Assembly (NCBI RefSeq): GCF_000702945.1
Contig: NZ_JNLE01000003.1
Location: 3,395,501-3,459,500, forward strand
DNA from: Clostridium sp. KNHs205
GTDB taxonomy: Bacteria > Bacillota > Clostridia > Lachnospirales > Lachnospiraceae
Direction: 5' to 3'
DNA: 64,000 nucleotides
Part shown: positions 36,031 to 45,668 of the stretch, in pieces
How the letters are laid out: every line of letters starts with the position of its first letter
Position numbering within the stretch: the first letter of the stretch is position 1
Translations under genes and position numbers: made by a program
Notes under the pieces: generated by a model
The model's input: the letters and a program-made list of their open reading frames with translations, nothing else
What the model was told of the DNA's origin: nothing
Databases searched by the model: none

Positions 36031-36846
36031 ATGAAATTAGAATCAGCTATTGTAAAAGCATATATAGACAGGAAATCAGTTGATATATTTTCAGAAAACT
36101 GGTACTTTTTAAAAGAAGGCTATTGTTATCAGGAGCCATCCTACGACAAGGACCATATTGAAGCTGTGAGTAGAATCTATTCGCAAATCAGAGAAATCAT
36201 AGAGAATTTTATTCCTTGTAATCTAAATATATGGGAAGCGATTTTTCCGGAATGGAAGCGTATAATCGGTGAGGTAACAATTAATCTTATAGTAGGGTTT
36301 CCTGAGCCTAATGATGCTACTGTGCTAAAAGCTCCAGATGGGTGTAATCATGTCATTCTGGACCTTGGTTTATGGGTTAAATATGAGGGGAAATGTAATA
36401 TGAGGTCGGTTATACATAATTTATTAACCCATGAACTGTGTCATATCTGTATAGGTGAGACAGTTACTGGTATTGATGAGGATACAAAAAGTGAATGTTA
36501 CCTTACTAATCTTGATGCCAACACTTTTCATGAAGGTTTTGCTCATTTGGTTTCTTTTGAAGATAAAGACATCGATTCCATTGACTGGAAAGAGGAGCGA
36601 TGGAATAAAGTAAAAGAAGCCACCGGACGAAAGATGCAAGAAGCACTTAAAGCAACAGATAAACAAGAACAGGAAAAATATCTGTATGATGCTGTTTATG
36701 GCAATTACTTTGATAAATTTGCCTGTATGAGCGGAATGCTTTACTTAGTGGAATGCTGGCAAAAGAATGGCATACAGGGGTTAAGGACAGTATTTGAAGA
36801 AGGCTATGCCGGCTTCTCGGCAAAAGCAGTAAAATATAACGATTAG
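36031..36846 (+). CDS. Putative zinc metallopeptidase with HExxH motif
   Basis: A 271-residue cytoplasmic protein. The motif HELCH (His134, Glu135, His138) and a downstream EGFAH (Glu168, His172) suit a gluzincin-type zinc site; the overall look resembles the DUF5700 putative peptidases, but I am not certain. ATG at 36031 is chosen since AGGGAGG lies 9 nt upstream. A GNAT gene follows after 27 bp, so the two are probably cotranscribed. The substrate is unknown. Confidence 0.68.
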   Translation: MKLESAIVKAYIDRKSVDIFSENWYFLKEGYCYQEPSYDKDHIEAVSRIYSQIREIIENFIPCNLNIWEAIFPEWKRIIGEVTINLIVGFPEPNDATVLKAPDGCNHVILDLGLWVKYEGKCNMRSVIHNLLTHELCHICIGETVTGIDEDTKSECYLTNLDANTFHEGFAHLVSFEDKDIDSIDWKEERWNKVKEATGRKMQEALKATDKQEQEKYLYDAVYGNYFDKFACMSGMLYLVECWQKNGIQGLRTVFEEGYAGFSAKAVKYND

Positions 36847-36873
36847 CAATTAGTTAGGGAGAAGGAGGTTTGT

Positions 36874-37350
36874 ATGGAACTAATAAAAATAGATAAAGGC
36901 ATACGTAAAGCTGTAACAGCTGCGATAATTGAAAATTGGGGCAGTTCTATCATTGTAACCAGAGGTATGATTTACAATACAGAAGAGCTGGACGGTTATG
37001 CTGCCATGGAAAATGATTCTCTTATTGGTATAATAACATATTTTATTCAAGGTTTGGAATGTGAAGTTATATCCCTTGACAGCTTCAAAGAAAATAGAGG
37101 GGTTGGCACTTCTTTACTTAATGCTGTTATAAGTCATGCCAAAGTTAACAGTTGCAGGAGGATCTTTTTGATAACAACAAATGATAATACGTCTGCCATG
37201 CGGTTTTATCAAAAGCGAGGATTTGATTTTACTGCCTTGTATCATAATGCAATTGAAAAATCAAGAGAAATCAAACCTCAGATTCCTCAATTTGGCTTTG
37301 AGGGAATTCCAATAAAGCATGAAATTGAGTTTGAGATGGAGTTAAAATGA
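36874..37350 (+). CDS. GNAT family N-acetyltransferase
   Basis: A 158-residue acetyl-CoA dependent acetyltransferase. The acetyl-CoA loop reads ENRGVGTSLLNAVISHAK (motif A), followed by RIFLITTNDNTSAMRFYQKRGFDF (motif B), typical of the family. AGGAGG precedes the ATG. The substrate is unknown. It follows the HExxH protein by 27 bp in an apparent two-gene unit. Confidence 0.9.
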   Translation: MELIKIDKGIRKAVTAAIIENWGSSIIVTRGMIYNTEELDGYAAMENDSLIGIITYFIQGLECEVISLDSFKENRGVGTSLLNAVISHAKVNSCRRIFLITTNDNTSAMRFYQKRGFDFTALYHNAIEKSREIKPQIPQFGFEGIPIKHEIEFEMELK

Positions 37351-37420
37351 ATTTAATTGGGATTTAATTAATTGAGACGGAACAAAGTTTTGTACCAATT
37401 TATTACATACAAAATAATAC

Positions 37421-37449
37421 TTGAGAATTTTAACTCTTTTGTATACAAT
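37421..37449 (+). promoter_or_regulatory. Promoter of the EamA-like gene
   Basis: TTGAGA at 37421, a 17-bp spacer, TACAAT at 37444, and an AAAGGAG site close behind. Confidence 0.6.
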
Positions 37450-37473
37450 AGAACAGAGAAAGGAGATAGTAAA

Positions 37474-37887
37474 ATGTGGATTTTTTACGCATTATTGTCA
37501 GCTTTTTTTGCAGCATTAACCTCAATCCTTGCGAAAACCGGTATGAAGAACGTGAATTCCAATGTAGGCACTGCTGTTAGAACCATTGTAGTACTAATTA
37601 TGGCTTGGCTTATAGTTTTCCTGACAGGTAAATATAAAGAAATACCTGATATAACACAAAAGAGTTGGATATTTCTTATTTTATCCGGTATAGCAACGGG
37701 GCTTTCTTGGTTATGCTATTTCAAAGCACTGCAAATAGGAGAGGCTTCCAAAGTTGTTCCTGTTGACAAATTCAGCGTTGTCATAACTATGATTCTTGCA
37801 TTTTTATTTCTCGGTGAACCTCTCAATGCCAAAACCATTTTAGGTGGTGTAATAATTACAATCGGAATGCTTGTATTAGTTTTATGA
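37474..37887 (+). CDS. Half-size EamA/DMT family transporter
   Basis: A 138-residue membrane protein with one EamA repeat of five hydrophobic segments, instead of the usual two repeats. The motif PVDKFSVVITMILAFLFLGEPL is the family's C-terminal signature. Half-size members act as dimers. ATG at 37474 has AAAGGAG upstream; the longer frame to 37372 overlaps the promoter. The substrate is unknown. Confidence 0.87.
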   Translation: MWIFYALLSAFFAALTSILAKTGMKNVNSNVGTAVRTIVVLIMAWLIVFLTGKYKEIPDITQKSWIFLILSGIATGLSWLCYFKALQIGEASKVVPVDKFSVVITMILAFLFLGEPLNAKTILGGVIITIGMLVLVL

Positions 37888-38050
37888 CATGTACAGGTAA
37901 AATATTATATCAACTATTGAATTCTGTCCTCACAGACAGATGCATATCAGCGACAAATCGTATCAGAATCAAAAGCTTTTATGTAAAAATAATAGAAGAA
38001 AGGTTGCCGCTTACAGATGAACCACTCTGTATAAATAAGTTCTGCGGCAG

Positions 38051-38071
38051 TATCACAGTCTGACTGTGATA
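38051..38071. promoter_or_regulatory. Perfect palindrome upstream of pepT
   Basis: TATCACAGT and ACTGTGATA flank a 3-bp centre, 17 bp before the pepT start codon and just ahead of its ribosome site. It could be an operator or a translation-blocking hairpin. No T run follows, so it is not a terminator. Confidence 0.6.
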
Positions 38072-38087
38072 TACAAAGGTGTAAATT

Positions 38088-39326
38088 ATGAAAAATGTAA
38101 TTGACAGATTTTTAGAATATGTAAAAGTTGATACCCAATCCCAGGATGATGTAGAGGCCGTACCCAGCACAGAGAAACAAAGAAATCTGGCGAAGCTCCT
38201 CGTAAAGGAATTAAAGGAAATCGGAGCTTCCAATGTAAGACTGTCCGATAATTGCTATGTATATGCCACCATACCGGCTAATACTGACAAAAAGCTTCCT
38301 GTAATTGGTTTTGTATCTCATATGGATACATCCAATGCAATCAGCGGAGCAAATGTTAAACCGCAGATTATCAAGAATTATGACGGCGGTGAAATTGTAC
38401 TGAACAAAGACCTGAATATAAAAATGAACCCTATTGACTATCCCAGCTTAACTTTTTCCAAGGGAAAAGACTTAATCGTAACAGACGGAACCACTCTCTT
38501 AGGCGCAGATGACAAAGCCGGTGTTGCTGAAATTATGACTCTTGCGGAAACACTTCTGACACATCCCGAAATAGAGCATGGAACCATTCAGATTGGCTTT
38601 ACTCCGGATGAAGAAGTAGGAAGAGGTGTAGACTTCTTTGACGTGGAAGGTTTTGGCGCAGATTTTGCCTATACTGTTGACGGCGGCGAATTAGGTGAGA
38701 TTGAATATGAGAACTTCAATGCAGCCTCCGGAAAATTACAAATTCAAGGCAGGAGTATTCATCCCGGTTCCGCCAAAAATAAGATGGTGAATGCCCTGCT
38801 CCTTGCCATGGAATTTCAGAATATGCTTCCTGCTCATGAAGACCCGATGCATACAGAGAATTATGAGGGCTTTTATATGTTAAATGCACTTGAGGGAACC
38901 GTAGACTCTGCAAGGGCTGTATATATTATCCGTGATCATGATAAAGCACAGTTCGAAGCCAAGAAAGCAAGATTCTTAAAAATCGGCGAATACCTTAATG
39001 AGAAATACGGGGATGGAACCTTTACAGTTGAAGTCAAGGATTCCTATTATAATATGAAAGAAAAGGTTGAACCTCATATGCACTTAATTGATAATGCAAG
39101 ACGTGCTATGGAGGAATTAGGGGTTACACCTATTGTTGTTCCCATCCGCGGAGGTACGGATGGTGCCAGATTATCCTATATGGGTCTGCCTTGCCCCAAT
39201 ATCTGCACCGGCGGCAGCAACTTTCACGGCAGGTATGAATATATACCCGTACAATCCATGGAGAAAGTTGTTGAAATTTTATTAAAAATTGTGGAAATAT
39301 ATGCAACACAGGAAAATTCAAAATAA
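38088..39326 (+). CDS. pepT: Peptidase T (tripeptide aminopeptidase)
   Basis: A 412-residue M20-family zinc aminopeptidase that removes the N-terminal residue from tripeptides in the cytoplasm. Metal-site motifs are [30 protein letters not shown] and [11 protein letters not shown], with the last ligand in [14 protein letters not shown]. The dimerisation domain sits between. The length is normal. AAAGGTG precedes the ATG. It is monocistronic, with its own terminator. Confidence 0.95.
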   Translation: MKNVIDRFLEYVKVDTQSQDDVEAVPSTEKQRNLAKLLVKELKEIGASNVRLSDNCYVYATIPANTDKKLPVIGFVSHMDTSNAISGANVKPQIIKNYDGGEIVLNKDLNIKMNPIDYPSLTFSKGKDLIVTDGTTLLGADDKAGVAEIMTLAETLLTHPEIEHGTIQIGFTPDEEVGRGVDFFDVEGFGADFAYTVDGGELGEIEYENFNAASGKLQIQGRSIHPGSAKNKMVNALLLAMEFQNMLPAHEDPMHTENYEGFYMLNALEGTVDSARAVYIIRDHDKAQFEAKKARFLKIGEYLNEKYGDGTFTVEVKDSYYNMKEKVEPHMHLIDNARRAMEELGVTPIVVPIRGGTDGARLSYMGLPCPNICTGGSNFHGRYEYIPVQSMEKVVEILLKIVEIYATQENSK

Positions 39327-39347
39327 TTGAATTAACTCAAACATTAC

Positions 39348-39399
39348 GAAGTATTTACCAAGGGTGGCTACAATACCTTTTGGCAGATACTTCTTTTTT
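39348..39399 (+). terminator. Intrinsic terminator after pepT
   Basis: GAAGTAT (39348) pairs with ATACTTC (39387-39393), with an inner CCAA/TTGG stem, followed by T6. Confidence 0.75.
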
Positions 39400-39508
39400 G
39401 TGCTTATATGTAAGGGAATATGCAGACTCCAGAAGTTTTGAAACGAAGGGGCAGATAATAATATTAACTGAGCCCCTTCCTAAAGTTGTCTTAATAAAGA
39501 TTTTTGTA

Positions 39509-39537
39509 TTGATTTTTTATTTAAATTAAGTTATTAT
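39509..39537 (+). promoter_or_regulatory. Promoter of ilvD-ilvB
   Basis: TTGATT at 39509, a 17-bp spacer and TATTAT at 39532. A separate GC-rich hairpin (GAAGGGGC with GCCCCTTC, 39445-39479) lies just upstream and is not followed by T residues. Confidence 0.55.
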
Positions 39538-39598
39538 ATACGGAAACACCGTAATTTTATACATTACAGCGTCAAATTAGAGAAAAGGTGGTATTGCT

Positions 39599-41272
39599 AT
39601 GAACAGTGACTCAGTGAAAACAGGAATACAACAAGCACCCCATAGATCGCTTTTTAATGCCTTAGGCATTACCAAGGAAGAACTAAGCAGGCCTCTTATT
39701 GGTATCGTCAGCTCTTACAATGAGATTGTACCGGGTCATATGAATCTGGACAAGATTGTGGATGCAGTTAAGATGGGAGTTGCAATGGCAGGCGGTACCC
39801 CTATCGTGTTTCCGGCAATTGCTGTATGCGACGGAATATCCATGGGACATACAGGAATGAGATATTCCCTTGTTACCAGAGATTTAATAGCTGACTCCAC
39901 CGAAGCCATGGCAATGGCACATGCTTTCGATGCTCTTGTAATGGTACCAAACTGTGATAAGAATGTACCGGGACTTTTAATGGCAGCTGCCAGAGTCAAT
40001 ATCCCAACTATCTTTGTAAGCGGTGGGCCTATGCTTGCTGGAAGAGTCAAGGGTGAGAAGACAAGTCTCTCCAGTATGTTTGAAGCGGTTGGAGCTTACA
40101 GCGCAGGAAAGATGTCAGAAGAGGATGTAGAGGAATATGCCTGTAAGGTGTGTCCTACAGCAGGTTCCTGTTCCGGTATGTATACGGCAAACAGTATGAA
40201 TTGCCTTACAGAAGTACTTGGAATGGGGTTAAAAGGTAACGGTACAATACCAGCAGTATATTCCGAAAGAATCCGCCTTGCGAAGCAGGCAGGCATGAAG
40301 ATCATGGAACTACTTGAGAAGAATATCAGACCCAAAGACATTATGGTGAAGGAAGCATTCCTAAACGCTCTGACAGTGGATATGGCACTTGGCTGTTCTA
40401 CCAACAGTATGCTTCATTTACCTGCCATAGCACATGAGGCAGGAGTGGACTTAAATCTTGAGCTTGCCAATGAAATCAGTGCAAAGACACCGAATCTATG
40501 CCATCTGGCACCGGCAGGCCACATATATATGGAAGATCTGAATGAAGCCGGCGGTGTATACGCTGTAATGAATGAATTAAACAAGAAAGACCTGCTGTAT
40601 ACCGATCTGATTACAGTAACCGGCAAAACAGTGGGAGAAAATATAGAACACTGTATAAACCTGGATACAGAGGTTATAAGAAGCATAGATAATCCATATA
40701 GTGAAACAGGTGGAATTGCTGTCCTAAAAGGTAACCTGGCTACAGATTCCGCTGTAGTAAAACGTTCCGCTGTAGCTCCTGAGATGCTTAAGCATGAAGG
40801 ACCAGCAAGAGTATTTGATTGTGAAGACGATGCCATCGTTGCAATTAAAGGCGGCAAGATCAATCCCGGGGATGTTGTAGTTATTCGTTATGAAGGTCCA
40901 AAAGGCGGCCCTGGTATGAGAGAGATGCTTAATCCAACCTCTGCAATTATGGGCATGGGGCTTGGCTCCAGCGTAGCTCTGATAACTGATGGAAGATTTT
41001 CCGGTGCTTCCAGAGGAGCAAGTATCGGACATGTATGCCCCGAAGCAGCAGTAGGCGGAAATATTGCCCTAATCGAAGAAGGCGATATTATTCAGATAGA
41101 TATTACAGCCAATGTTTTAAATGTTGCAGTTTCTGAAGAAGAACTTAATAAACGAAGAGAAAAATGGCAGCCAAAACAACCCAAAGTAACCTCAGGTTAC
41201 CTGGCAAGATATACTGCTATGGTAACTTCAGCCAGCAGAGGCGCTATATTAGAGGTACCGGGTAAATTCTAA
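39599..41272 (+). CDS. ilvD: Dihydroxy-acid dehydratase
   Basis: A 557-residue Fe-S enzyme of valine, isoleucine and leucine synthesis that dehydrates dihydroxy acids to 2-oxo acids. Cluster Cys residues lie in [10 protein letters not shown] and [18 protein letters not shown]. The signature [22 protein letters not shown] is intact. An AAAGGTGG site precedes the ATG. ilvB follows after 65 bp, so the pair is an operon. Gene and length are ordinary for a clostridium. Confidence 0.96.
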   Translation: MNSDSVKTGIQQAPHRSLFNALGITKEELSRPLIGIVSSYNEIVPGHMNLDKIVDAVKMGVAMAGGTPIVFPAIAVCDGISMGHTGMRYSLVTRDLIADSTEAMAMAHAFDALVMVPNCDKNVPGLLMAAARVNIPTIFVSGGPMLAGRVKGEKTSLSSMFEAVGAYSAGKMSEEDVEEYACKVCPTAGSCSGMYTANSMNCLTEVLGMGLKGNGTIPAVYSERIRLAKQAGMKIMELLEKNIRPKDIMVKEAFLNALTVDMALGCSTNSMLHLPAIAHEAGVDLNLELANEISAKTPNLCHLAPAGHIYMEDLNEAGGVYAVMNELNKKDLLYTDLITVTGKTVGENIEHCINLDTEVIRSIDNPYSETGGIAVLKGNLATDSAVVKRSAVAPEMLKHEGPARVFDCEDDAIVAIKGGKINPGDVVVIRYEGPKGGPGMREMLNPTSAIMGMGLGSSVALITDGRFSGASRGASIGHVCPEAAVGGNIALIEEGDIIQIDITANVLNVAVSEEELNKRREKWQPKQPKVTSGYLARYTAMVTSASRGAILEVPGKF

Positions 41273-41337
41273 GTAAGAAAAAGAACAAGCACCATTTACT
41301 TGGAAAATCACGATTAGGCTAAATAGAGAGGTGTAGA

Positions 41338-43023
41338 ATGCAGTTAACAGGATCACAGATATTAGTAGAATGTTTAAAGGAGCAGGGAGTGGATACCATA
41401 TTCGGGTACCCCGGAGGAGCTGTTTTAAATATCTACGATGAATTATACAGACATCAGGATGAAATACGGCATATATTAACCTCCCATGAGCAGGGAGCCT
41501 CCCACGCAGCAGACGGTTATGCAAGATCCACCGGAAAAGTAGGTGTATGCTTAGCTACCAGCGGACCGGGCGCAACGAATCTGGTTACCGGTATTGCAAC
41601 AGCATATATGGATTCAGTACCTATGGTTGCAATCACAGGAAATGTAGCAGTTAATCTTCTTGGCAAGGATAGTTTTCAGGAAGTTGATATTGCAGGTATT
41701 ACCATGCCTGTAACCAAACATAACTTTATCGTAAAGGATGTAACCCAGCTTGCAGATACCTTAAGGAAAGCATTTTTAATTGCGCAGACTGGAAGACCGG
41801 GACCTGTGCTGGTAGACATCGCAAAGGATGTTACTGCTAACAAGGCAGAATATTTAAGAGTAGAACCACCGGTAATAGAACGAATAAATAATACCTTTAC
41901 TACCGAAGATATTGAAGGTGCTTTAGAGCTTATCGAAAATTCTAAGCGACCTGTAGTCTTTGTAGGCGGTGGAGCTGTAATATCCGACGCTTATGAAGAA
42001 GTAAGGGAGTTCGTAAGAAAGACGGATGCTCCGGTTACGGATACATTAATGGGTAAAGGTGCCTTCAGCGGAGATGACCCTTATTATACCGGAATGCTTG
42101 GCATGCATGGAACAAAGACTGCTAATTTAAGTGTTACGGAATGTGATCTCTTAATAACTATCGGCTCCAGATTCAGTGACAGAGTAACCGGTAATACAGC
42201 ACGTTTTGCGAGAAATGCCAAAATACTTCAAATAGATATCGATGCGGCAGAAATTAATAAGAATGTACTTGTTCATCATGCGCTGATAGGTGATATCAAA
42301 GAAGTATTAAAGGCTCTCAATGAGAAACTTTCTGATCAGAAGCATGAAGAGTGGATTGATCATGTACTTGCCATGAAGGAAAAGTATCCCTTGAAATACC
42401 GTGAAAGCGGACTTACCGGACCCTATATTCTGGAGAAATTATATGAGATAACAGGCGGAGATGCAATCATAACTACAGAAGTAGGCCAGCATCAGATGTG
42501 GTCGGCCCAGTATTTTAAATATAAAAATCCCAGAACCTTTATAACCTCAGGCGGCCTTGGAACCATGGGCTACGGACTCGGTGCCTGTATCGGAGCCAAA
42601 GTAGCCAACCCTGATAAAGTAGTAATAAATATTGCCGGTGACGGATGTTTCCGTATGAACATGAACGAAATTGCTACGGCCACCAGATACAATATTCCTG
42701 TTATTCAGGTTATATTTAATAATCATGTACTGGGAATGGTCAGACAATGGCAGTCGCTGTTCTACGGGGAAAGATATTCCTACACAACGTTATCTGATAG
42801 CGTGGACTTTGTGAAACTGGCTGAGGCTATGGGAGCAAAGGCTTATCGGGTTACTAAAAAAGAAGAAATAGAAGGAGTTATGAGGGAAGCAATTTCTCTG
42901 AATATTCCCGTTGTAATAGACTGTATTATTGAAAGTGATGACAAAGTGTGGCCCATGGTTGCACCAGGAGCAGCAATAGAAGAAGTCTTTACTGAAGAAG
43001 ACCTAAAAGCAAATAATAAATAA
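41338..43023 (+). CDS. ilvB: Acetolactate synthase large subunit
   Basis: A 561-residue ThDP-dependent enzyme that joins two pyruvates, or pyruvate and 2-oxobutyrate. The activating Glu51 is in SHEQGASHAADGYARS, and the ThDP motif runs from GDGCFRMNMNEIATATRYNI to NN. The FAD-binding middle domain is present, so this is the anabolic type. AGAGAGG precedes the ATG. No small regulatory subunit (ilvN) follows; a terminator comes straight after. Confidence 0.95.
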   Translation: MQLTGSQILVECLKEQGVDTIFGYPGGAVLNIYDELYRHQDEIRHILTSHEQGASHAADGYARSTGKVGVCLATSGPGATNLVTGIATAYMDSVPMVAITGNVAVNLLGKDSFQEVDIAGITMPVTKHNFIVKDVTQLADTLRKAFLIAQTGRPGPVLVDIAKDVTANKAEYLRVEPPVIERINNTFTTEDIEGALELIENSKRPVVFVGGGAVISDAYEEVREFVRKTDAPVTDTLMGKGAFSGDDPYYTGMLGMHGTKTANLSVTECDLLITIGSRFSDRVTGNTARFARNAKILQIDIDAAEINKNVLVHHALIGDIKEVLKALNEKLSDQKHEEWIDHVLAMKEKYPLKYRESGLTGPYILEKLYEITGGDAIITTEVGQHQMWSAQYFKYKNPRTFITSGGLGTMGYGLGACIGAKVANPDKVVINIAGDGCFRMNMNEIATATRYNIPVIQVIFNNHVLGMVRQWQSLFYGERYSYTTLSDSVDFVKLAEAMGAKAYRVTKKEEIEGVMREAISLNIPVVIDCIIESDDKVWPMVAPGAAIEEVFTEEDLKANNK

Positions 43024-43026
43024 GCA

Positions 43027-43109
43027 AAAACAGATATTTCCGAAGATTAAATCATTCAACTTATATGTAATTCATATGTTGTAACAATATTTGGAAATAT
43101 CTGTTTTTT
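43027..43109 (+). terminator. Intrinsic terminator after ilvB
   Basis: AAACAGATATTTCC pairs with GGAAATATCTGTTT (43093-43106), followed by further T residues. The loop holds a second hairpin built on CAAC..TATATG and CATATGTTG. Confidence 0.85.
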
Positions 43110-43118
43110 AATAATATA

Positions 43119-43147
43119 TTGACTATATTTTAACTAAGTTTTATAAT
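43119..43147 (+). promoter_or_regulatory. Promoter of serC-serA
   Basis: TTGACT at 43119, a 17-bp spacer and TATAAT at 43142, a near-consensus vegetative promoter. Between it and serC lies a 7-bp hairpin (CAGAGCA at 43181, TGCTCTG at 43205) without T run. Confidence 0.8.
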
Positions 43148-43237
43148 GTAATGGATTAAAGTGGTCAAGCGTAAATCTGGCAGAGCAAAGGAGCTCAATT
43201 TCCGTGCTCTGACTGAATATATAAGGAGGATATTTAA

Positions 43238-44323
43238 GTGGCAAGAGTTTATAATTTTTCAGCAGGCCCGGCGGTGTTACCGGAGGAAGTACTAAGAGAA
43301 GCAGCAGAAGAGATGTTAGACTACAGAGGAACCGGAATGTCGGTTATGGAGATGAGTCATAGATCCAAACCCTATGAGACAATAATACATGAGGCAGAAG
43401 CAGACCTTAGGGAGCTTATGAACATCCCTGATAATTATAAGGTGCTTTTCTTACAGGGTGGTGCTTCACAGCAGTTTGCAATGATTCCCATGAACTTAAT
43501 GAAGAACAAAGTTGCAGACTACATTGTTACCGGTCAGTGGGCTAAGAAAGCCTTCCAGGAGGCTAAGATTTACGGAACTGCGAACAAGATAGCATCCTCT
43601 GAGGATAAGACTTTCTCTTATATTCCTGACTGCTCAGATCTACCTGTCAGTGAAGATGCAGACTATGTTTACATATGTGAGAATAATACTATTTACGGAA
43701 CCAAGTTCAAGACTCTTCCGAATACCAAAGGAAAACCTCTGGTTGCTGACGTATCCTCCTGTTTTCTGTCAGAGCCTGTGGATGTTTCGAAATACGGACT
43801 TATTTACGGCGGCGTACAGAAGAACGTAGGACCTGCCGGTGTTGTTATCGTTATTATCAGAGAAGATCTAATTACAGAGGATACCCTTCCTGGAACACCT
43901 ACTATGTTAAAATATAAGATTCATGCAGACAATGAATCTCTGTATAATACACCTCCTGCTTATGGAATCTATATCTGCGGTAAAGTCTTCAAATGGCTTA
44001 AGAAGCTTGGTGGCCTGGAGGCAATGAAAGAACTGAATGAAAAGAAAGCAGCAGTGCTTTATGATTACCTGGATGAGAGTAAACTCTTTAAGGGTACCGT
44101 TGTAAAAGAAGACCGCTCTCTTATGAATGTTCCTTTCGTTACCGGGGATGAAGAACTGGATGCCAAATTCGTGAAAGAAGCGAAGGCAGCTGGCTTTGAG
44201 AACTTAAAAGGGCACAGAAGCGTAGGCGGCATGCGTGCAAGTATCTATAATGCAATGCCTATTGAAGGTGTTCAGAAACTGGTTGAATTCATGAAGGATT
44301 TTGAAGCGAGAAATTTTAAATAA
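43238..44323 (+). CDS. serC: Phosphoserine aminotransferase
   Basis: A 361-residue PLP enzyme that converts 3-phosphohydroxypyruvate to phosphoserine. The start MARVYNFSAGPAVLPEEVL is the standard SerC N-terminus. The PLP Lys195 lies in YGGVQKNVGPAG, and the C-terminal GHRSVGGMRASIYNAMP is present. The start codon is GTG at 43238, with AAGGAGGA 7 nt upstream. serA follows after 13 bp, and both act in sequence in serine synthesis. Confidence 0.96.
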   Translation: MARVYNFSAGPAVLPEEVLREAAEEMLDYRGTGMSVMEMSHRSKPYETIIHEAEADLRELMNIPDNYKVLFLQGGASQQFAMIPMNLMKNKVADYIVTGQWAKKAFQEAKIYGTANKIASSEDKTFSYIPDCSDLPVSEDADYVYICENNTIYGTKFKTLPNTKGKPLVADVSSCFLSEPVDVSKYGLIYGGVQKNVGPAGVVIVIIREDLITEDTLPGTPTMLKYKIHADNESLYNTPPAYGIYICGKVFKWLKKLGGLEAMKELNEKKAAVLYDYLDESKLFKGTVVKEDRSLMNVPFVTGDEELDAKFVKEAKAAGFENLKGHRSVGGMRASIYNAMPIEGVQKLVEFMKDFEARNFK

Positions 44324-44336
44324 AAAAGGAGTGCTT

Positions 44337-45506
44337 ATGTCAAAATTTAAATATAATTGCCTCAACCCCATAGCTGCAATAGGACTTAACCTTTTTACAG
44401 AGGATTATAAGAAAGAAGACAGCCTGGACGCGGCAGATGCTGTTCTTGTTAGAAGCGCTTCCATGCATGAGCTGGAACTTCCTGAAGGTATCAAAGCCAT
44501 CGCCAGAGCAGGGGCAGGAGTTAATAATATTCCTCTTGATAAATGTGCTGCTGACGGTATTGTAGTTTTTAATACACCTGGAGCAAATGCCAACGGTGTT
44601 AAGGAACTTGTAATAGCGGGACTTATGCTGGCTTCCAGAAATATCGTGGGTGGTATCAACTGGGTTCAGACCATCAAAGAGGAGCAGGAAGTTGCTAAAC
44701 TGGTGGAGAAAGGCAAAGCAAAGTTTGCCGGGAAAGAAATCCAGGGCAAGAAGCTTGGTGTTATCGGACTTGGAGCTATCGGAGTCCTGGTTGCTAATGC
44801 AGCGAATCGTTTAGGGATGCAGGTATATGGATGTGACCCTTATATATCAGTTGAACATGCCTGGAATTTATCCAGGGATATCATCGCTGTAAAATCCAAA
44901 GAAGATATTTATAGAGAATGCGATTATATTACACTTCATGTACCTTTAATAGAGGATACAAAGAAAATGATTAACAAGGAAACTCTGTCAAAATGCAAGG
45001 ATGGCGTTGTAATACTAAACTTTGCAAGAGATCTGCTGGTGAATGATGAGGATATGGAAGAAGCCTTAAAATCCGGCAAGGTATCCTCCTATGTAACGGA
45101 TTTCCCCAATGAGAAGACAGCTGGAATGGAAGGAGTAATTGCTATTCCCCATCTGGGTGCTTCCACGGAAGAGTCAGAGGATAACTGTGCGGTAATGGCT
45201 GTTAAACAGATTAAGGATTATATGGAACATGGAATTATAAAAAATTCCGTAAATTATCCGGATTGTGATGCCGGAACCTTTACCGGAGGGACCAGGGTTA
45301 CAATTAATCACAAGAATATTCCCAATATGCTCTCACAGTTTACAGGAGTATTTTCAGCTGAAAATATCAATATCTCCAACCTTATCAACAAAAGTAAAGG
45401 CGATTATGCCTATACAGTTATTGATATTGAAGGCACCATTGAAAATGGATTTGCAGATAAACTTCAAAGTATTGACGGAGTACTAAAGGTAAGGACCTTG
45501 TCATAA
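44337..45506 (+). CDS. serA: D-3-phosphoglycerate dehydrogenase
   Basis: A 389-residue NAD-dependent dehydrogenase, the first step of serine synthesis. The Rossmann motif GVIGLGAIGVLVANAANRLGM, the substrate Arg in LNFARD and the catalytic His in IPHLGAST are visible. A C-terminal ACT domain (about 318-389) may bind serine for feedback. The ATG at 44337 follows AAAAGGAG; an in-frame start further up overlaps serC. This is the shorter class without an extra intervening domain. Confidence 0.94.
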   Translation: MSKFKYNCLNPIAAIGLNLFTEDYKKEDSLDAADAVLVRSASMHELELPEGIKAIARAGAGVNNIPLDKCAADGIVVFNTPGANANGVKELVIAGLMLASRNIVGGINWVQTIKEEQEVAKLVEKGKAKFAGKEIQGKKLGVIGLGAIGVLVANAANRLGMQVYGCDPYISVEHAWNLSRDIIAVKSKEDIYRECDYITLHVPLIEDTKKMINKETLSKCKDGVVILNFARDLLVNDEDMEEALKSGKVSSYVTDFPNEKTAGMEGVIAIPHLGASTEESEDNCAVMAVKQIKDYMEHGIIKNSVNYPDCDAGTFTGGTRVTINHKNIPNMLSQFTGVFSAENINISNLINKSKGDYAYTVIDIEGTIENGFADKLQSIDGVLKVRTLS

Positions 45507-45531
45507 TACTCTGAATAATAGTTGACAGACA

Positions 45532-45579
45532 GGTTAATGCCAGAGGATATCAAGATACTTCTGGTATTAGCCTTTTTTG
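45532..45579 (+). terminator. Intrinsic terminator after serA
   Basis: GGTTAATGCCAGAG pairs with CTTCTGGTATTAGCC (45558-45572), followed by T6. Read-through into the DUF1015 gene, 90 bp further, is possible. Confidence 0.8.
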
Positions 45580-45668
45580 AACAGGATTAAACGTTCCGGG
45601 CTATTAAAAACAGGCATTTTATCTGAAAAATAAACATAAAAAATATTTATTACCAGGAGGTAAAATCT

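Noticed and set aside
39360..39398. T-box-like motif AGGGTGGCTAC before ilvD
   Set aside because: It differs from the T-box consensus after GGGTGG, lies 34 bp after the pepT stop with no room for a T-box leader, and forms part of the pepT terminator.
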